Origin: Glaciecola siphonariae
Lineage (GTDB): Bacteria; Pseudomonadota; Gammaproteobacteria; Enterobacterales; Alteromonadaceae
NCBI RefSeq assembly: GCF_042652645.1
Contig: NZ_JBHSGU010000005.1
Location: 124,001 to 188,000 of the forward strand
Direction: 5' to 3'
DNA: 64,000 nt
Both the position numbers and the translations under genes were made by a program. Below, one piece after another: positions 34,934 through 43,505 of this stretch. Numbering within the stretch: the stretch's first letter is position 1; every line of letters begins with the position of its first letter. The notes beneath the pieces are model-generated. The model ran no database searches. It was not told the DNA's origin and saw only the letters and a list, made by a program, of their open reading frames with translations.

Positions 34934-35942
34934 CAAGAACGACTTTGTTGCGTCCCGACTCTTTTGCTTTGTACAGCGCTTGGTCTGCAGCCTCTAACCA
35001 CATAAGTGGACGCGTGTAGCTACTGTTAAACTCGGCAATACCGGCACTTATCGTGAAGTTAATTTCAATATGCTCGTGTTTTACCGCATAGCGCTCTGCA
35101 ACAAGACGAATACGCTCACCCACAACTCTTGCGGTCTCGGTATTGGTATCGGGCAGCAACACCACAAATTCCTCGCCGCCATAACGCCCCGAAATATCGG
35201 TTTCTCGGGTGGCTTTACGAATTAACATTGCCAACGACTGTATTACTCTATCGCCAGCTTGGTGACCGTGGGTATCGTTTACCTTTTTAAAGTGGTCAAT
35301 GTCGAGCATTAGCACTGAAATTGGCTTTTTATTGCGGTAGGTAAGTTTAAACTCGCGCTCAAATCGCTCTTGCCAGTACCGACGATTAAACAATCCGGTA
35401 AGTCCGTCTACCCGGCTAATGACTTTGAGCTCTTCGTTAAGTTTTTCAACACGCTCTTTACTCATTGCTTGGTCGGTCATGTCGTAAACCAATATGCAGA
35501 TGCGGTCTACTTGGCCGTTTGCCGACGCAATTGGCAAAATCGTGATGTTCTGGTACATGTGATCGGAGCTTGATGTGATAGGACGGCTGGTACCAAATTT
35601 AAACAAGTACTGACGCTGCTCCCAAATCACAAATACCGGCGTGTTCATTGAAAACACTGGCTGACATTTATTAATCAGCCACTTGCGGTCTATTTCTTTA
35701 AAATAAGCAAACAGTGACTTTCCTTTAATTTCACTGGCGCTCACGCTGCTATGGTTTTCCATAAACTGATTAAATTGATGCACGGTAAAGTCGGCATCTA
35801 CTACCACTATTCCCACTTCAATTGAGTCTAAAAGTGCATCTTGCCAGTTATGCGCTGAGCTTGATGTGAGCGCTGAGCTTGATGAGGCCGTTGCTGCCAT
35901 AGCAGCGCTTGTGTTTTGGTCCTTAGTATTAGCGCCGCTCAT
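34926..35942 (-). CDS. PAS-GGDEF diguanylate cyclase
   Basis: A 338-residue cytoplasmic protein. A PAS-like domain lies at about residues 30-150 (IEVGIVVVDADFTVHQFNQF) and a linker helix at 155-175. The GGDEF domain follows at about 175-338 (DGLTGLFNRRYW and GRYGGEEFVVLLPD). The signature GGEEF is intact and an RxxD inhibitory site (RETD) precedes it by five residues, so active, product-inhibited c-di-GMP synthesis is predicted. The start overlaps the stop of the upstream response-regulator gene by four bases, so the two act together. Confidence 0.93.
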   Translation of the reverse strand: MSGANTKDQNTSAAMAATASSSSALTSSSAHNWQDALLDSIEVGIVVVDADFTVHQFNQFMENHSSVSASEIKGKSLFAYFKEIDRKWLINKCQPVFSMNTPVFVIWEQRQYLFKFGTSRPITSSSDHMYQNITILPIASANGQVDRICILVYDMTDQAMSKERVEKLNEELKVISRVDGLTGLFNRRYWQERFEREFKLTYRNKKPISVLMLDIDHFKKVNDTHGHQAGDRVIQSLAMLIRKATRETDISGRYGGEEFVVLLPDTNTETARVVGERIRLVAERYAVKHEHIEINFTISAGIAEFNSSYTRPLMWLEAADQALYKAKESGRNKVVLAE

Positions 35943-36997
35943 GACCTAACCCCCGTAGTCGCGGTAAGGCGTTCATTGTTTTGCTGGGCAACTAGCAAAC
36001 GCGAGAAGGCCGCATCAATGTCTTTGTCGGGTATCACTAGCAGCAATTCAAAGTTAATATTTTCGCTCGACACCGAATATGCAATTTCGATTACCAGTAC
36101 CTTTTCCCAGCGCGTGATGCTGTTGTCAACAATGTCGTCTAATCCGCAATGAATGCCAAGCAGTATGGGCGTATTGTGCGTAAAGTTTAGCTGCAACTGC
36201 TCTGACAGTGCGTTTAAGCAGGCACCAATAATAATATTCGACACATCCATAAGTGCTTCAATTTCACCGCCGTCGGTGCTTTGCTCGCTGGTATCAGAGC
36301 CTAGCAGCTGCTTAATTGCTGTTACGTTGGCATCGTTAAAAATAATTAAGGACTCACCCTTAATGGCTGAGCTCACAAAGCCTTTAGACACCGCAGACAC
36401 TCGCTGCTCGCTGTCAATATTGGTAAGCATCATCGACAGCTCATTAGCGTGCACAATCGAAATATTGGGAATAGGTAAGTCTACGAATTTATTCAGTAAC
36501 TTGGCGAGGTTTTCGCCGGCACGGCCCATGGCAACGTTGGCAACTTCTCTAAAGGCGTCGAGCTTTTCGTCTATGGTATCGCCGGTGATCACGCTGCTGT
36601 CTTCACTGCGTTTAACCGCGGTGGTTTCACCGTCGTAAATGCCGTATTTATCTAAAATCGCGGTGAGTTTGGCGTTATCAATTGGCTTTCTGATAAAGTC
36701 TAATGCGCCCATGGCCATCATGCGCTTACGCGCTTCTTCTTGCACATCTCCCGACACTACAATTACCATCGAAGGTAGGTCGCGTTTGCGGATCACCTCC
36801 ATGGTTTGATAACCGTCCATTACCGGCATATTCAAATCGAGAAACAGAATATCGCCTTTACCCGCTTCAATTTGTTCAATCGCCTCTTGGCCATTTACCG
36901 CATACGAGATGTCTACATCCCACCCGTCTGGAAGAGAGCGTGCCATGGCTTTGCGCGCAAACGCAGAGTCGTCACAAATTAACACGGGAAGAGACAT
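35939..36997 (-). CDS. Response regulator with C-terminal CheC/CheX-like domain
   Basis: A 352-residue protein. The receiver domain (about 1-120) has the acidic pair in LICDDSAFARKAM, the phosphoacceptor Asp in ILFLDLNMPVMDG, the switch Ser in VVSGD and the Lys in IRKPID. The remainder (about 140-350) has two CheC-type helices: FREVANVAMGRAGENLAKLL and IEALMDVSNIIIGACLNAL. CheC/CheX domains dephosphorylate CheY-type proteins. Translational coupling to a diguanylate cyclase suggests a chemosensory-to-c-di-GMP link. No histidine kinase gene lies nearby. Confidence 0.9.
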   Translation of the reverse strand: MSLPVLICDDSAFARKAMARSLPDGWDVDISYAVNGQEAIEQIEAGKGDILFLDLNMPVMDGYQTMEVIRKRDLPSMVIVVSGDVQEEARKRMMAMGALDFIRKPIDNAKLTAILDKYGIYDGETTAVKRSEDSSVITGDTIDEKLDAFREVANVAMGRAGENLAKLLNKFVDLPIPNISIVHANELSMMLTNIDSEQRVSAVSKGFVSSAIKGESLIIFNDANVTAIKQLLGSDTSEQSTDGGEIEALMDVSNIIIGACLNALSEQLQLNFTHNTPILLGIHCGLDDIVDNSITRWEKVLVIEIAYSVSSENINFELLLVIPDKDIDAAFSRLLVAQQNNERLTATTGVRS

Positions 36998-37056
36998 TAC
37001 AAGTCCTTTTAAATGAGATTAGCTCAATGTATGGCGTAACATAACACAACACCCTT

Positions 37057-37908
37057 TTATACCGCAAAAGGATAGGCTATGGGCGGGTGACACTGATAGT
37101 CGTGCACCTGAAAATCGTCGGTACTTACCCACGTTTCAATATCTTTTAGCGACTTTATATCAGGGTTAATGCTCAGTGACGGCATCGGAAATGGCGCGCG
37201 CTTAAGCTGCTCATTTACCATTAAGTCGAGCTGATTTTCGTAAATATGAGCATTCACGATCTTATGATAAACCTTACCGGCTTTATGCCCGGTAATTTGA
37301 GCCATAAGCGCAAGCAGAACAAAGCACTGCGGCATGTTAAAGGTAAGCCCTAGAGGCACATCGCAGCTTCGCATATAGCTCGTTAAATGCAGGGTATCGC
37401 CGAGTAAAGAGAATGTGTGGGTATGCATGCACGGACGAAGGCAGCCTAAGTCAAATTCGCCGGGGTTGTAAAAGGTGATAATTTCGCCCCTGTCGTCAAT
37501 GCCTTGGCTTAGATTATTTACCACCTTTTGAAGCTGGTCGAGCGAGCTACCGTCGGGCTTTTGCCATGCTCTGCCCTGCACGCCGTATACGCGACCCATA
37601 TCGTCTGTGCCTTTACGCGCAGGATTTGCCAGCCAAGCTTGGTTTTCGTTTGCGTTGGCGTTCCAAGTGTTGCAACCAATGGCACGAAACTGCGCGGCGT
37701 TGTCGTAACCTCGCAAATACCCGAGTAATTCAGCAATGGCAGCTTTGTAAAAGCACTTGCGGGTAGTCACTAACGGAAATGCATTGGCACCTACATCATA
37801 TTCAAGGTCGGCGTTTACCACCGTTAAACATTTAATGCCGGTGCGCTCATTAGTCACCCAAGTGCCTTGTTCGGCAATACGTTGGCAGAGTTGTTCGTAT
37901 TGATTCAC
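37057..37908 (-). CDS. thyA: Thymidylate synthase
   Basis: A 283-residue ThyA. The catalytic Cys lies in LRPCMHTHTF. The phosphate/dUMP-binding YMRSCDVPLGLTFNM, the folate-region motif GRVYGVQGRAW and the H-x-Y-like NAHIYENQLDL are all present. It makes dTMP from dUMP with methylenetetrahydrofolate. It is about 19 residues longer than the E. coli enzyme and diverged from it around the active Cys, which fits a separate ThyA subgroup. It is the last gene of the rppH-ptsP-TSUP-lgt-thyA run, as in many gammaproteobacteria. Confidence 0.94.
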   Translation of the reverse strand: MNQYEQLCQRIAEQGTWVTNERTGIKCLTVVNADLEYDVGANAFPLVTTRKCFYKAAIAELLGYLRGYDNAAQFRAIGCNTWNANANENQAWLANPARKGTDDMGRVYGVQGRAWQKPDGSSLDQLQKVVNNLSQGIDDRGEIITFYNPGEFDLGCLRPCMHTHTFSLLGDTLHLTSYMRSCDVPLGLTFNMPQCFVLLALMAQITGHKAGKVYHKIVNAHIYENQLDLMVNEQLKRAPFPMPSLSINPDIKSLKDIETWVSTDDFQVHDYQCHPPIAYPFAV

Positions 37909-37920
37909 CGCGTATCCTTT

Positions 37921-38772
37921 TTATTTCTTTTTGGCTTTGCGTTTAACGCCAGCGCCAGTTTTATCATTAGCATGCGCAACTGCAGGATTGTTTTTGTAGG
38001 CGTATACCATTAGGCCTAAGCCCGCCAGCATCATCGGAATGCTGAGCATTTGACCTTGGGTAATAAGCGAGCCGTAAAGGTCGGCTAAGTGCGCGTCGGG
38101 CTGCCTGAAAAACTCCACTATAAACCTAAAGCTTCCGTAGCCAAGTAAAAACAAACCGCCCACCGCACCCGTTGGACGAGGCTTGGCAGAGTAAAGCCAC
38201 AGCAATAAAAACAGCGCAAGGCCCTCTAGGGCAAACTGATAGAGCTGCGAGGGATGACGCGGATCTGGGCCTGCACCCGGAAACACAAACGCCCACGGCA
38301 CGTCGGTTACCCGGCCCCAAAGCTCACCGTTTATAAAATTGCCAATACGTCCTGCCCCTAAACCAATAGGCACAAGCGGCGCAATAAAATCGCCCACATA
38401 CAAAAACGACCAGTCCTGCTTTTTAGCGTACATAAAGGCTGCGGCAATTACGCCTAAACATCCGCCGTGAAACGACATTCCACCTTCCCATATCTTAAAT
38501 AAATACAGCGGGCTTTCAAGAAAGGTTGAAAAGTTATAAAACAGCACATAGCCCACTCGACCGCCTAAAATAACGCCCATAAAGCACCAAAAAAGAAGGT
38601 CTGAAAGCTGGTCTTTGCTCCAGCCGGTGCGCGGCAATCGACGGGCGGCCAAAAAATACGCGGCGGCAAAGCCAATTAAATACATCAAGCCGTACCAGCG
38701 TAGGGCAAGCGGGCCAATTTCAAAAATTATTGGGTTTATTTGCGGAAAAACTAGGTGGGTTCCATCTGCCAT
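37921..38772 (-). CDS. lgt: Prolipoprotein diacylglyceryl transferase
   Basis: A 283-residue inner-membrane enzyme with about seven helices. The Lgt signature GRIGNFINGELWGR is near residue 140, with WYGLMYLIGF at the N-terminus and a conserved HPSQLY after it. The C-terminus is Lys-rich (KRKAKKK). It attaches diacylglycerol to the lipobox Cys of prolipoproteins. It is 12 bases from thyA and three bases from the upstream TSUP gene, so one operon is likely. Confidence 0.96.
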   Translation of the reverse strand: MADGTHLVFPQINPIIFEIGPLALRWYGLMYLIGFAAAYFLAARRLPRTGWSKDQLSDLLFWCFMGVILGGRVGYVLFYNFSTFLESPLYLFKIWEGGMSFHGGCLGVIAAAFMYAKKQDWSFLYVGDFIAPLVPIGLGAGRIGNFINGELWGRVTDVPWAFVFPGAGPDPRHPSQLYQFALEGLALFLLLWLYSAKPRPTGAVGGLFLLGYGSFRFIVEFFRQPDAHLADLYGSLITQGQMLSIPMMLAGLGLMVYAYKNNPAVAHANDKTGAGVKRKAKKK

Positions 38773-38775
38773 TGG

Positions 38776-39591
38776 CTACTCAATTCCTATCATCATTCGA
38801 ATGCTTACCAACACTAAAAACACAGCAAATATGCGTTTGAGCTTTACGGTATCCAATTTGCTTGTGAGTTTAGCACCGATGCGCGCGGTTAACATAGAAG
38901 TTATTACTATCCCAAGCGTTGCCGGCAAATAGACATAACCTAAGGAATACGCGGGTAAATAAGGGCGGTTCCATCCTGCATAAATAAAGCTGGCAGTGCC
39001 GAATATAGCAATTACTACGCCGCAGGCACTGGCACAGCCTATGGCTTTTTTAATGTTCACTCTAAACCATACCAAGGCAGGTACAATAAGCGCGCCGCCG
39101 CCAATTCCCATGAGCGCCGACACAAAGCCGCTACCTAAACCAATGCCGCCTAAAATGCCTTTGTTGACCTCATGCTCTGAGCGGCGGTGGCGATTAAACA
39201 CCATTTGCAGCGCTATCAAAATCACCAGCGCGGCAAAAATACGCTGCAGCATCACCCCCGATATCATACTGGCAAACTGCGCGCCCGCCACCGCGCCTAC
39301 GGCAATGCCAAACGCGGAATACTTGAAGATGTTTTTGTCGAGATTGCCTAAGGTGTAATGCGATCTGGCAGACGACAGCCCAGTAAAAATTACCGTAGAG
39401 AGAGACGTGGCCACCGCAATGGGCATGGCGTTTTCAATGCTCATACCCAGCAAATGCTGAAACAAAAAAATAAGGGTAGGAACAATAATCAAGCCGCCGC
39501 CAATGCCGAGCAGCCCGGCCATAATGCCAGCCACCGCGCCAATCCCTAAACACAGCAGCATTAGCAAAAAAACGGGGTCCATTTCTCCCAT
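38776..39591 (-). CDS. TSUP family transporter (TauE/SafE-like)
   Basis: A 271-residue membrane protein with about eight helices. Repeated Gly-rich motifs, GIMAGLLGIGGGLIIVPTL and SALMGIGGGALIVPALV, are the two family half-repeats. TSUP proteins export or import sulfonates, sulfite and other anions; the substrate here is unknown. Its start overlaps the ptsP stop codon by one base (TAATG), so it is translationally coupled in the ptsP-lgt operon. Confidence 0.9.
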   Translation of the reverse strand: MGEMDPVFLLMLLCLGIGAVAGIMAGLLGIGGGLIIVPTLIFLFQHLLGMSIENAMPIAVATSLSTVIFTGLSSARSHYTLGNLDKNIFKYSAFGIAVGAVAGAQFASMISGVMLQRIFAALVILIALQMVFNRHRRSEHEVNKGILGGIGLGSGFVSALMGIGGGALIVPALVWFRVNIKKAIGCASACGVVIAIFGTASFIYAGWNRPYLPAYSLGYVYLPATLGIVITSMLTARIGAKLTSKLDTVKLKRIFAVFLVLVSIRMMIGIE

Positions 39592-41879
39592 TAACGCGCG
39601 CCCGCGCGAATGAGTCCGCCGAGGCCTTTTGAGTCGAGGTATTTATTGAGTAAGCCCTGCACTTGCTCCGGGCTTTGTTGAGATAAAATTTCCGGCAAAA
39701 GAGGCTCAATTTCTGTAATTTTAGTATTGCGAATTACCCAATTAATTTTGCGTAAGCTGTGCGCATTCATACTGAGCTTGCGATAGCCCATGGCCATTAA
39801 AATTACTGCGCCTAAGGGCTCACCCGCCAGTTCTCCGCATACCGTAACCGGTACTTTATTGGCTGCCGCACTTTGCTGTATTTGACACAGCGCGCCTAGC
39901 ACCGACGGATGATAGCTCGAATACAGCGACGACACGCGTGTATTGTTACGGTCTACCGCCAGTAAATACTGTGTTAAATCGTTGGTGCCCACCGAAAAGA
40001 AATCTACACGCTGGGCGAGTTGATCTAGCTGAAACATCACCGCGGGTACTTCAAGCATAATGCCCACGGCAGGCTTAGAGAGCATTTGGTTTTCGCTTGA
40101 GGCCTCTTCTTTTACCTCTAAAAAAGCTTGCTTAATTAAGCGCTTAGCCTCATCTACCTCATTCACGCTGGTGATCATGGGTAGCAAGATATGCAAATTA
40201 GACAAACCAATACTGGCGCGCAGCATCGCTCTGACCTGCACTAAGAATATGTCGGGGTGGTCGAGTGTTAAGCGAATTCCGCGCCAGCCCAAAAACGGGT
40301 TTTCTTCATTAATCGGAAAGTACGACAAGGGTTTGTCGCCGCCCACATCTAGCGTGCGCATGGTAATTTCTTTGCTCGGATGCTGGCTCAACACGCTTTT
40401 GTAAAGCTCACATTGCTCGCGCTCTGAGGGAAATCGCTCGCGCATCATAAATGGAATTTCAGTGCGGTATAAGCCAATGCCATCGCCCTGTTTAAACTGC
40501 TCCATTTCAACATTCGCAGTTAAACCTGCGTTGACCAACAAAGACATCTTTTTGCCGTCTTGGGTAAGTGATGCTCGGTCGCCCTCTTCGCGAATTTTAC
40601 GATACAGGCCTTCTTCTTCTTCAATCAGCTGTTGATAATGGGCTTTAAGCGCGGTGTCTAAATTGAGCACCACCTCGCCTGAATAACCATCTATAAATAG
40701 CTCTTTTGCTTTGAGCAGGCTAATAGACACACGCTGCAGGCCCATAACCGCCGGCACGCCCATGGCGCGCGCTAAAATAGCCGCGTGTGAGTTGTTCGAC
40801 CCTTTAATAGAAATGATGCCGGCTAATCGTTCCCGTGGGAACTCTGCTAGCATAGGAGCACTCACCTCTTGCGCAACCAAAATGCAGGCCTGCCCGGAGG
40901 GTACCTGAGACGCTAAATCGCCGTCTTGCTGCAGAATGTTATTTAAAATACGGTTAGACAAATCAACAATATCCACCGCACGCTCGCGCATGTATGGGTC
41001 TTCCATATTTTCAAAACGCGCCGCGTAACGCTCTACTACAAACTTAAGCGAGCTTGAGGCGTCCCATCCTTGATGGATTTCTTTTTCAACTTCGCGCCCG
41101 AGGCTGTTGGCATCGAGCAGCTGTTCATAAAGCTGAAAAATAGCGCGCACGTCGTCTGGTAACTTGTCACTCAAATCGGCCGACAGCTGTGCAACTTGTG
41201 CTCGCGTGATTTGCACCGCATCGCGGTACTTTGTAATTTGTCCTTGAATGTCAGTGTTTTTGCGCGGGATCAACTGCGCTAGTTCATGCTTAAAGTTAAC
41301 CGCGTAACCTATCCCCATCGCCAAACCCGGTGAGCCCGGGATACCGTTTACAGTGCGTTGGTTAAAGGTGGTGTCAAGCTGAGTAGATGGCGTATCGCCG
41401 CGCATTTCAGCGTTTACGATTTCAAGGGCAATTTGCGCCGCCAGCGTCACTAAAAAGGCTTCTTCGTCTTCGCTAAACCGCCGCGCTTGGCGCTGCTGCA
41501 TGGTAATAACGCCCAAAACCTTACGCTGATAAATTATCGGCGTACCAATAAAGGCATGATAACTGTCTTCGTTTACTTCGGGATAATGTTTAAAGCGCGG
41601 GTGAGACGGGGCATCTTCAATATTAAGCGGCTCCTCACGGTCGCCAACTAACCCAATGAGGCCCTCATAAAAACCAATTTTTACCTTCCCGATGGCGGTG
41701 GCATCTAGGCCGTCGGTTGCGGTCAATATTAAGTGCTGTTTTGCGTAATTGGTCAGGTAAATACTGCAAGAATCTACCTGCATGGTCTGCTTGACCATAC
41801 TGACTAGTCGGGCAAGCGCAGCATCGAGGCCGGGGATTTGGCTCACTTCCTGAATGATTTGCTTGAGACTAGTTAACAT
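39591..41879 (-). CDS. ptsP: PEP-protein phosphotransferase of the nitrogen PTS (EI-Ntr)
   Basis: A 762-residue protein. An N-terminal GAF domain (about 1-150) is followed by the PTS enzyme I module. The swivelling domain has the phosphohistidine in GSNNSHAAILARAMGVPAVMG (about His363), and the C-terminal PEP-binding barrel has MRTLDVGGDKPL and VGTNDLTQYLLAVDR. It passes phosphate from PEP to NPr in PTS-Ntr. The order rppH-ptsP-(TSUP)-lgt-thyA is conserved in gammaproteobacteria. It follows rppH by 26 bases. Confidence 0.96.
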   Translation of the reverse strand: MLTSLKQIIQEVSQIPGLDAALARLVSMVKQTMQVDSCSIYLTNYAKQHLILTATDGLDATAIGKVKIGFYEGLIGLVGDREEPLNIEDAPSHPRFKHYPEVNEDSYHAFIGTPIIYQRKVLGVITMQQRQARRFSEDEEAFLVTLAAQIALEIVNAEMRGDTPSTQLDTTFNQRTVNGIPGSPGLAMGIGYAVNFKHELAQLIPRKNTDIQGQITKYRDAVQITRAQVAQLSADLSDKLPDDVRAIFQLYEQLLDANSLGREVEKEIHQGWDASSSLKFVVERYAARFENMEDPYMRERAVDIVDLSNRILNNILQQDGDLASQVPSGQACILVAQEVSAPMLAEFPRERLAGIISIKGSNNSHAAILARAMGVPAVMGLQRVSISLLKAKELFIDGYSGEVVLNLDTALKAHYQQLIEEEEGLYRKIREEGDRASLTQDGKKMSLLVNAGLTANVEMEQFKQGDGIGLYRTEIPFMMRERFPSEREQCELYKSVLSQHPSKEITMRTLDVGGDKPLSYFPINEENPFLGWRGIRLTLDHPDIFLVQVRAMLRASIGLSNLHILLPMITSVNEVDEAKRLIKQAFLEVKEEASSENQMLSKPAVGIMLEVPAVMFQLDQLAQRVDFFSVGTNDLTQYLLAVDRNNTRVSSLYSSYHPSVLGALCQIQQSAAANKVPVTVCGELAGEPLGAVILMAMGYRKLSMNAHSLRKINWVIRNTKITEIEPLLPEILSQQSPEQVQGLLNKYLDSKGLGGLIRAGAR

Positions 41880-41905
41880 AAAGGGCCTTCAGATGGGGAC
41901 TGATA

Positions 41906-42436
41906 TTAGCGTGATTTGCGCCTGCGCCCTTTTTTAAAATTATTCGGTGCGTGCGGGCGCTGAGTGGGCATGGCAATATTCACAAACTCACTTAACACTC
42001 TGCGATAAACGTCGCGTTTAAACGATACCACGTTACGAATAGGATACCAAAAGCTCACCCAGCGCCAGTCGTCAAACTCAGGATGACCACAGGCGGCCAA
42101 GTTCACGTCCTTTTCTTGACATGTTAGCTGGAGCAAAAACCACTTTTGTTTTTGACCAATGCAAACAGGATCACTGCCTTTTCGAATCAATCTTTTAGGA
42201 AGTTTATAGCGCAGCCAATTTCGGCTCACGGCAAGGATGTTTACGTCTTTTTCTTTCAGCCCAACTTCTTCGTACAACTCTCTGTACATAGCTTGTTCGG
42301 CTGTTTCGCCTTGGTCAATCCCCCCTTGCGGGAACTGCCATGAATGCTGGCCATATCGCCTAGCCCAGAATACCTGACCTTGTTTGTTGCATATGATAAT
42401 GCCAACATTCGCGCGGAATCCTTCGGTATCAATCAC
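41906..42436 (-). CDS. rppH: RNA pyrophosphohydrolase RppH
   Basis: A 176-residue Nudix hydrolase. The Nudix box GGIDQGETAEQAMYRELYEEVGL is complete. It opens IDTEGFRANVGIIICNKQGQVFWARR as in RppH/NudH, and the C-terminus is basic. It removes pyrophosphate from mRNA 5' ends, starting RNase E-dependent decay. It is the first gene of the minus-strand operon and is divergent from mutH across 94 bases. Confidence 0.97.
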   Translation of the reverse strand: MIDTEGFRANVGIIICNKQGQVFWARRYGQHSWQFPQGGIDQGETAEQAMYRELYEEVGLKEKDVNILAVSRNWLRYKLPKRLIRKGSDPVCIGQKQKWFLLQLTCQEKDVNLAACGHPEFDDWRWVSFWYPIRNVVSFKRDVYRRVLSEFVNIAMPTQRPHAPNNFKKGRRRKSR

Positions 42437-42530
42437 TTAGATTACCTAGCGCGGTTATGCTTTAATATGTCATCATTCTTTCATAAACTTGAATTTATTC
42501 AAAGTAAATGTTCTTAAATAGCCCATTATT

Positions 42531-43205
42531 GTGATTAATCTATCGTCTCCTACCTCTGTAGAGGCTCTGCTGGAGCGCGCTCGCGACATAGCAGGCTTGA
42601 GCTTTGGCGAGCTAGCGGGCCAGCTAAATGTTGCCATACCAGAGAATTTTAAGCGGCAAAAAGGCTGGACCGGACAATTGATTGAAAGAGCCCTCGGCGC
42701 GAGTGCCGGCAGTAAGCCTATTCAAGATTTTCCGCAGTTGGGCATTGAACTTAAAACCCTGCCGCTCAGCTATGCCAATACCCCTCTTGAAACGACTTAC
42801 GTATGCTATGCACCCTTAACCGACATTGCGGGCATTAGTTGGCAAACCAGTAACGTGCGCAATAAAATTAGGCAGGTGTTGTGGATACCGGTGCAGGGTG
42901 AGCGTGAAATTCCCGTGAGCGAGCGCATTATCGGCCATGGTTTTTTGTGGCAACCCACCGAACGTCAAGACGCCTTGCTGCAACAAGACTGGGAAGAGCT
43001 TATGGATTTGATTGCATTGGGCAAGGTAGAGAGCATTACCGCTCGCATGGGTCAATACATGCAATTACGCCCTAAAGCGGCCAACGGCAGAGCCCTCACC
43101 GATGCCATCGGTCATGACGGCAGCCTCATTAAAACCCGCCCGCGCGGCTTTTACCTGCGCAAAGAATTCACGCAATTGGTGCTTAATAGCGTATTTGGTC
43201 AATAG
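42531..43205 (+). CDS. mutH: DNA mismatch repair endonuclease MutH
   Basis: A 224-residue enzyme that nicks unmethylated GATC strands. Family segments are DFPQLGIELKTLPLSYANTP (Asp, Glu-x-Lys of the nuclease site), the opening ALLERARDIAGLSFGELAG, and RPRGFYLRKEFT near the C-terminus. The start is GTG 42531 without a strong ribosome site. The stop codon lies inside a 16-bp tandem repeat. The presence of MutH implies Dam methylation in this organism. Confidence 0.95.
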   Translation: MINLSSPTSVEALLERARDIAGLSFGELAGQLNVAIPENFKRQKGWTGQLIERALGASAGSKPIQDFPQLGIELKTLPLSYANTPLETTYVCYAPLTDIAGISWQTSNVRNKIRQVLWIPVQGEREIPVSERIIGHGFLWQPTERQDALLQQDWEELMDLIALGKVESITARMGQYMQLRPKAANGRALTDAIGHDGSLIKTRPRGFYLRKEFTQLVLNSVFGQ

Positions 43206-43232
43206 CGTATTTGGTCAGCAGCGTGTTTGGCC
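43185..43232. repeat. 16-bp tandem repeat across the mutH stop codon
   Basis: AATAGCGTATTTGGTC occurs exactly at 43185-43200 and 43201-43216, with a diverged third copy (AGCAGCGTGTTTGGCC) at 43217-43232. The first copy encodes the last residues of MutH; the stop TAG is in the second copy. Confidence 0.9.
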
Positions 43233-43318
43233 CAGTGTGCTCATCCCCTTTGTCATCAATCGGTAAGCTTTGTAAAGCTATGTAAATCTACTGAACCGAA
43301 GTTAAAAACGCCTGACTT

Positions 43319-43340
43319 AAAGCACGTATGACCGTGCTTT
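43319..43340. other. Inverted repeat downstream of mutH
   Basis: AAAGCACG and CGTGCTTT form a perfect 8-bp stem around TATGAC. There is no T run on either side, so it is not a good terminator by itself. The gap 43206-43505 otherwise contains the tandem repeat and the candidate terminator at 43356 and no supported gene. Confidence 0.4.
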
Positions 43341-43355
43341 GAATGCACAGTACCT

Positions 43356-43392
43356 AAGGTGTTTTGTGTGTTTCCAAGCAAACGCCTTTTTT
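43356..43392 (+). terminator. Candidate Rho-independent terminator of mutH
   Basis: AAGGTGTTT pairs with AAACGCCTT (one G-T pair, slight bulge) around a loop of about 15 bases, followed by TTTTTT at 43387-43392. It lies 150 bases after the mutH stop and before the lipoprotein gene. Confidence 0.45.
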
Positions 43393-43505
43393 GCTTCGCT
43401 GCTAGCTTAATTTAACGTTCGCACGTCTCGGTCATCAACCCGTTGTAGCAACATTCAGCAGGCAATATGCCGCACTGAATACAATCATATATTTCATGGA
43501 GAGAC

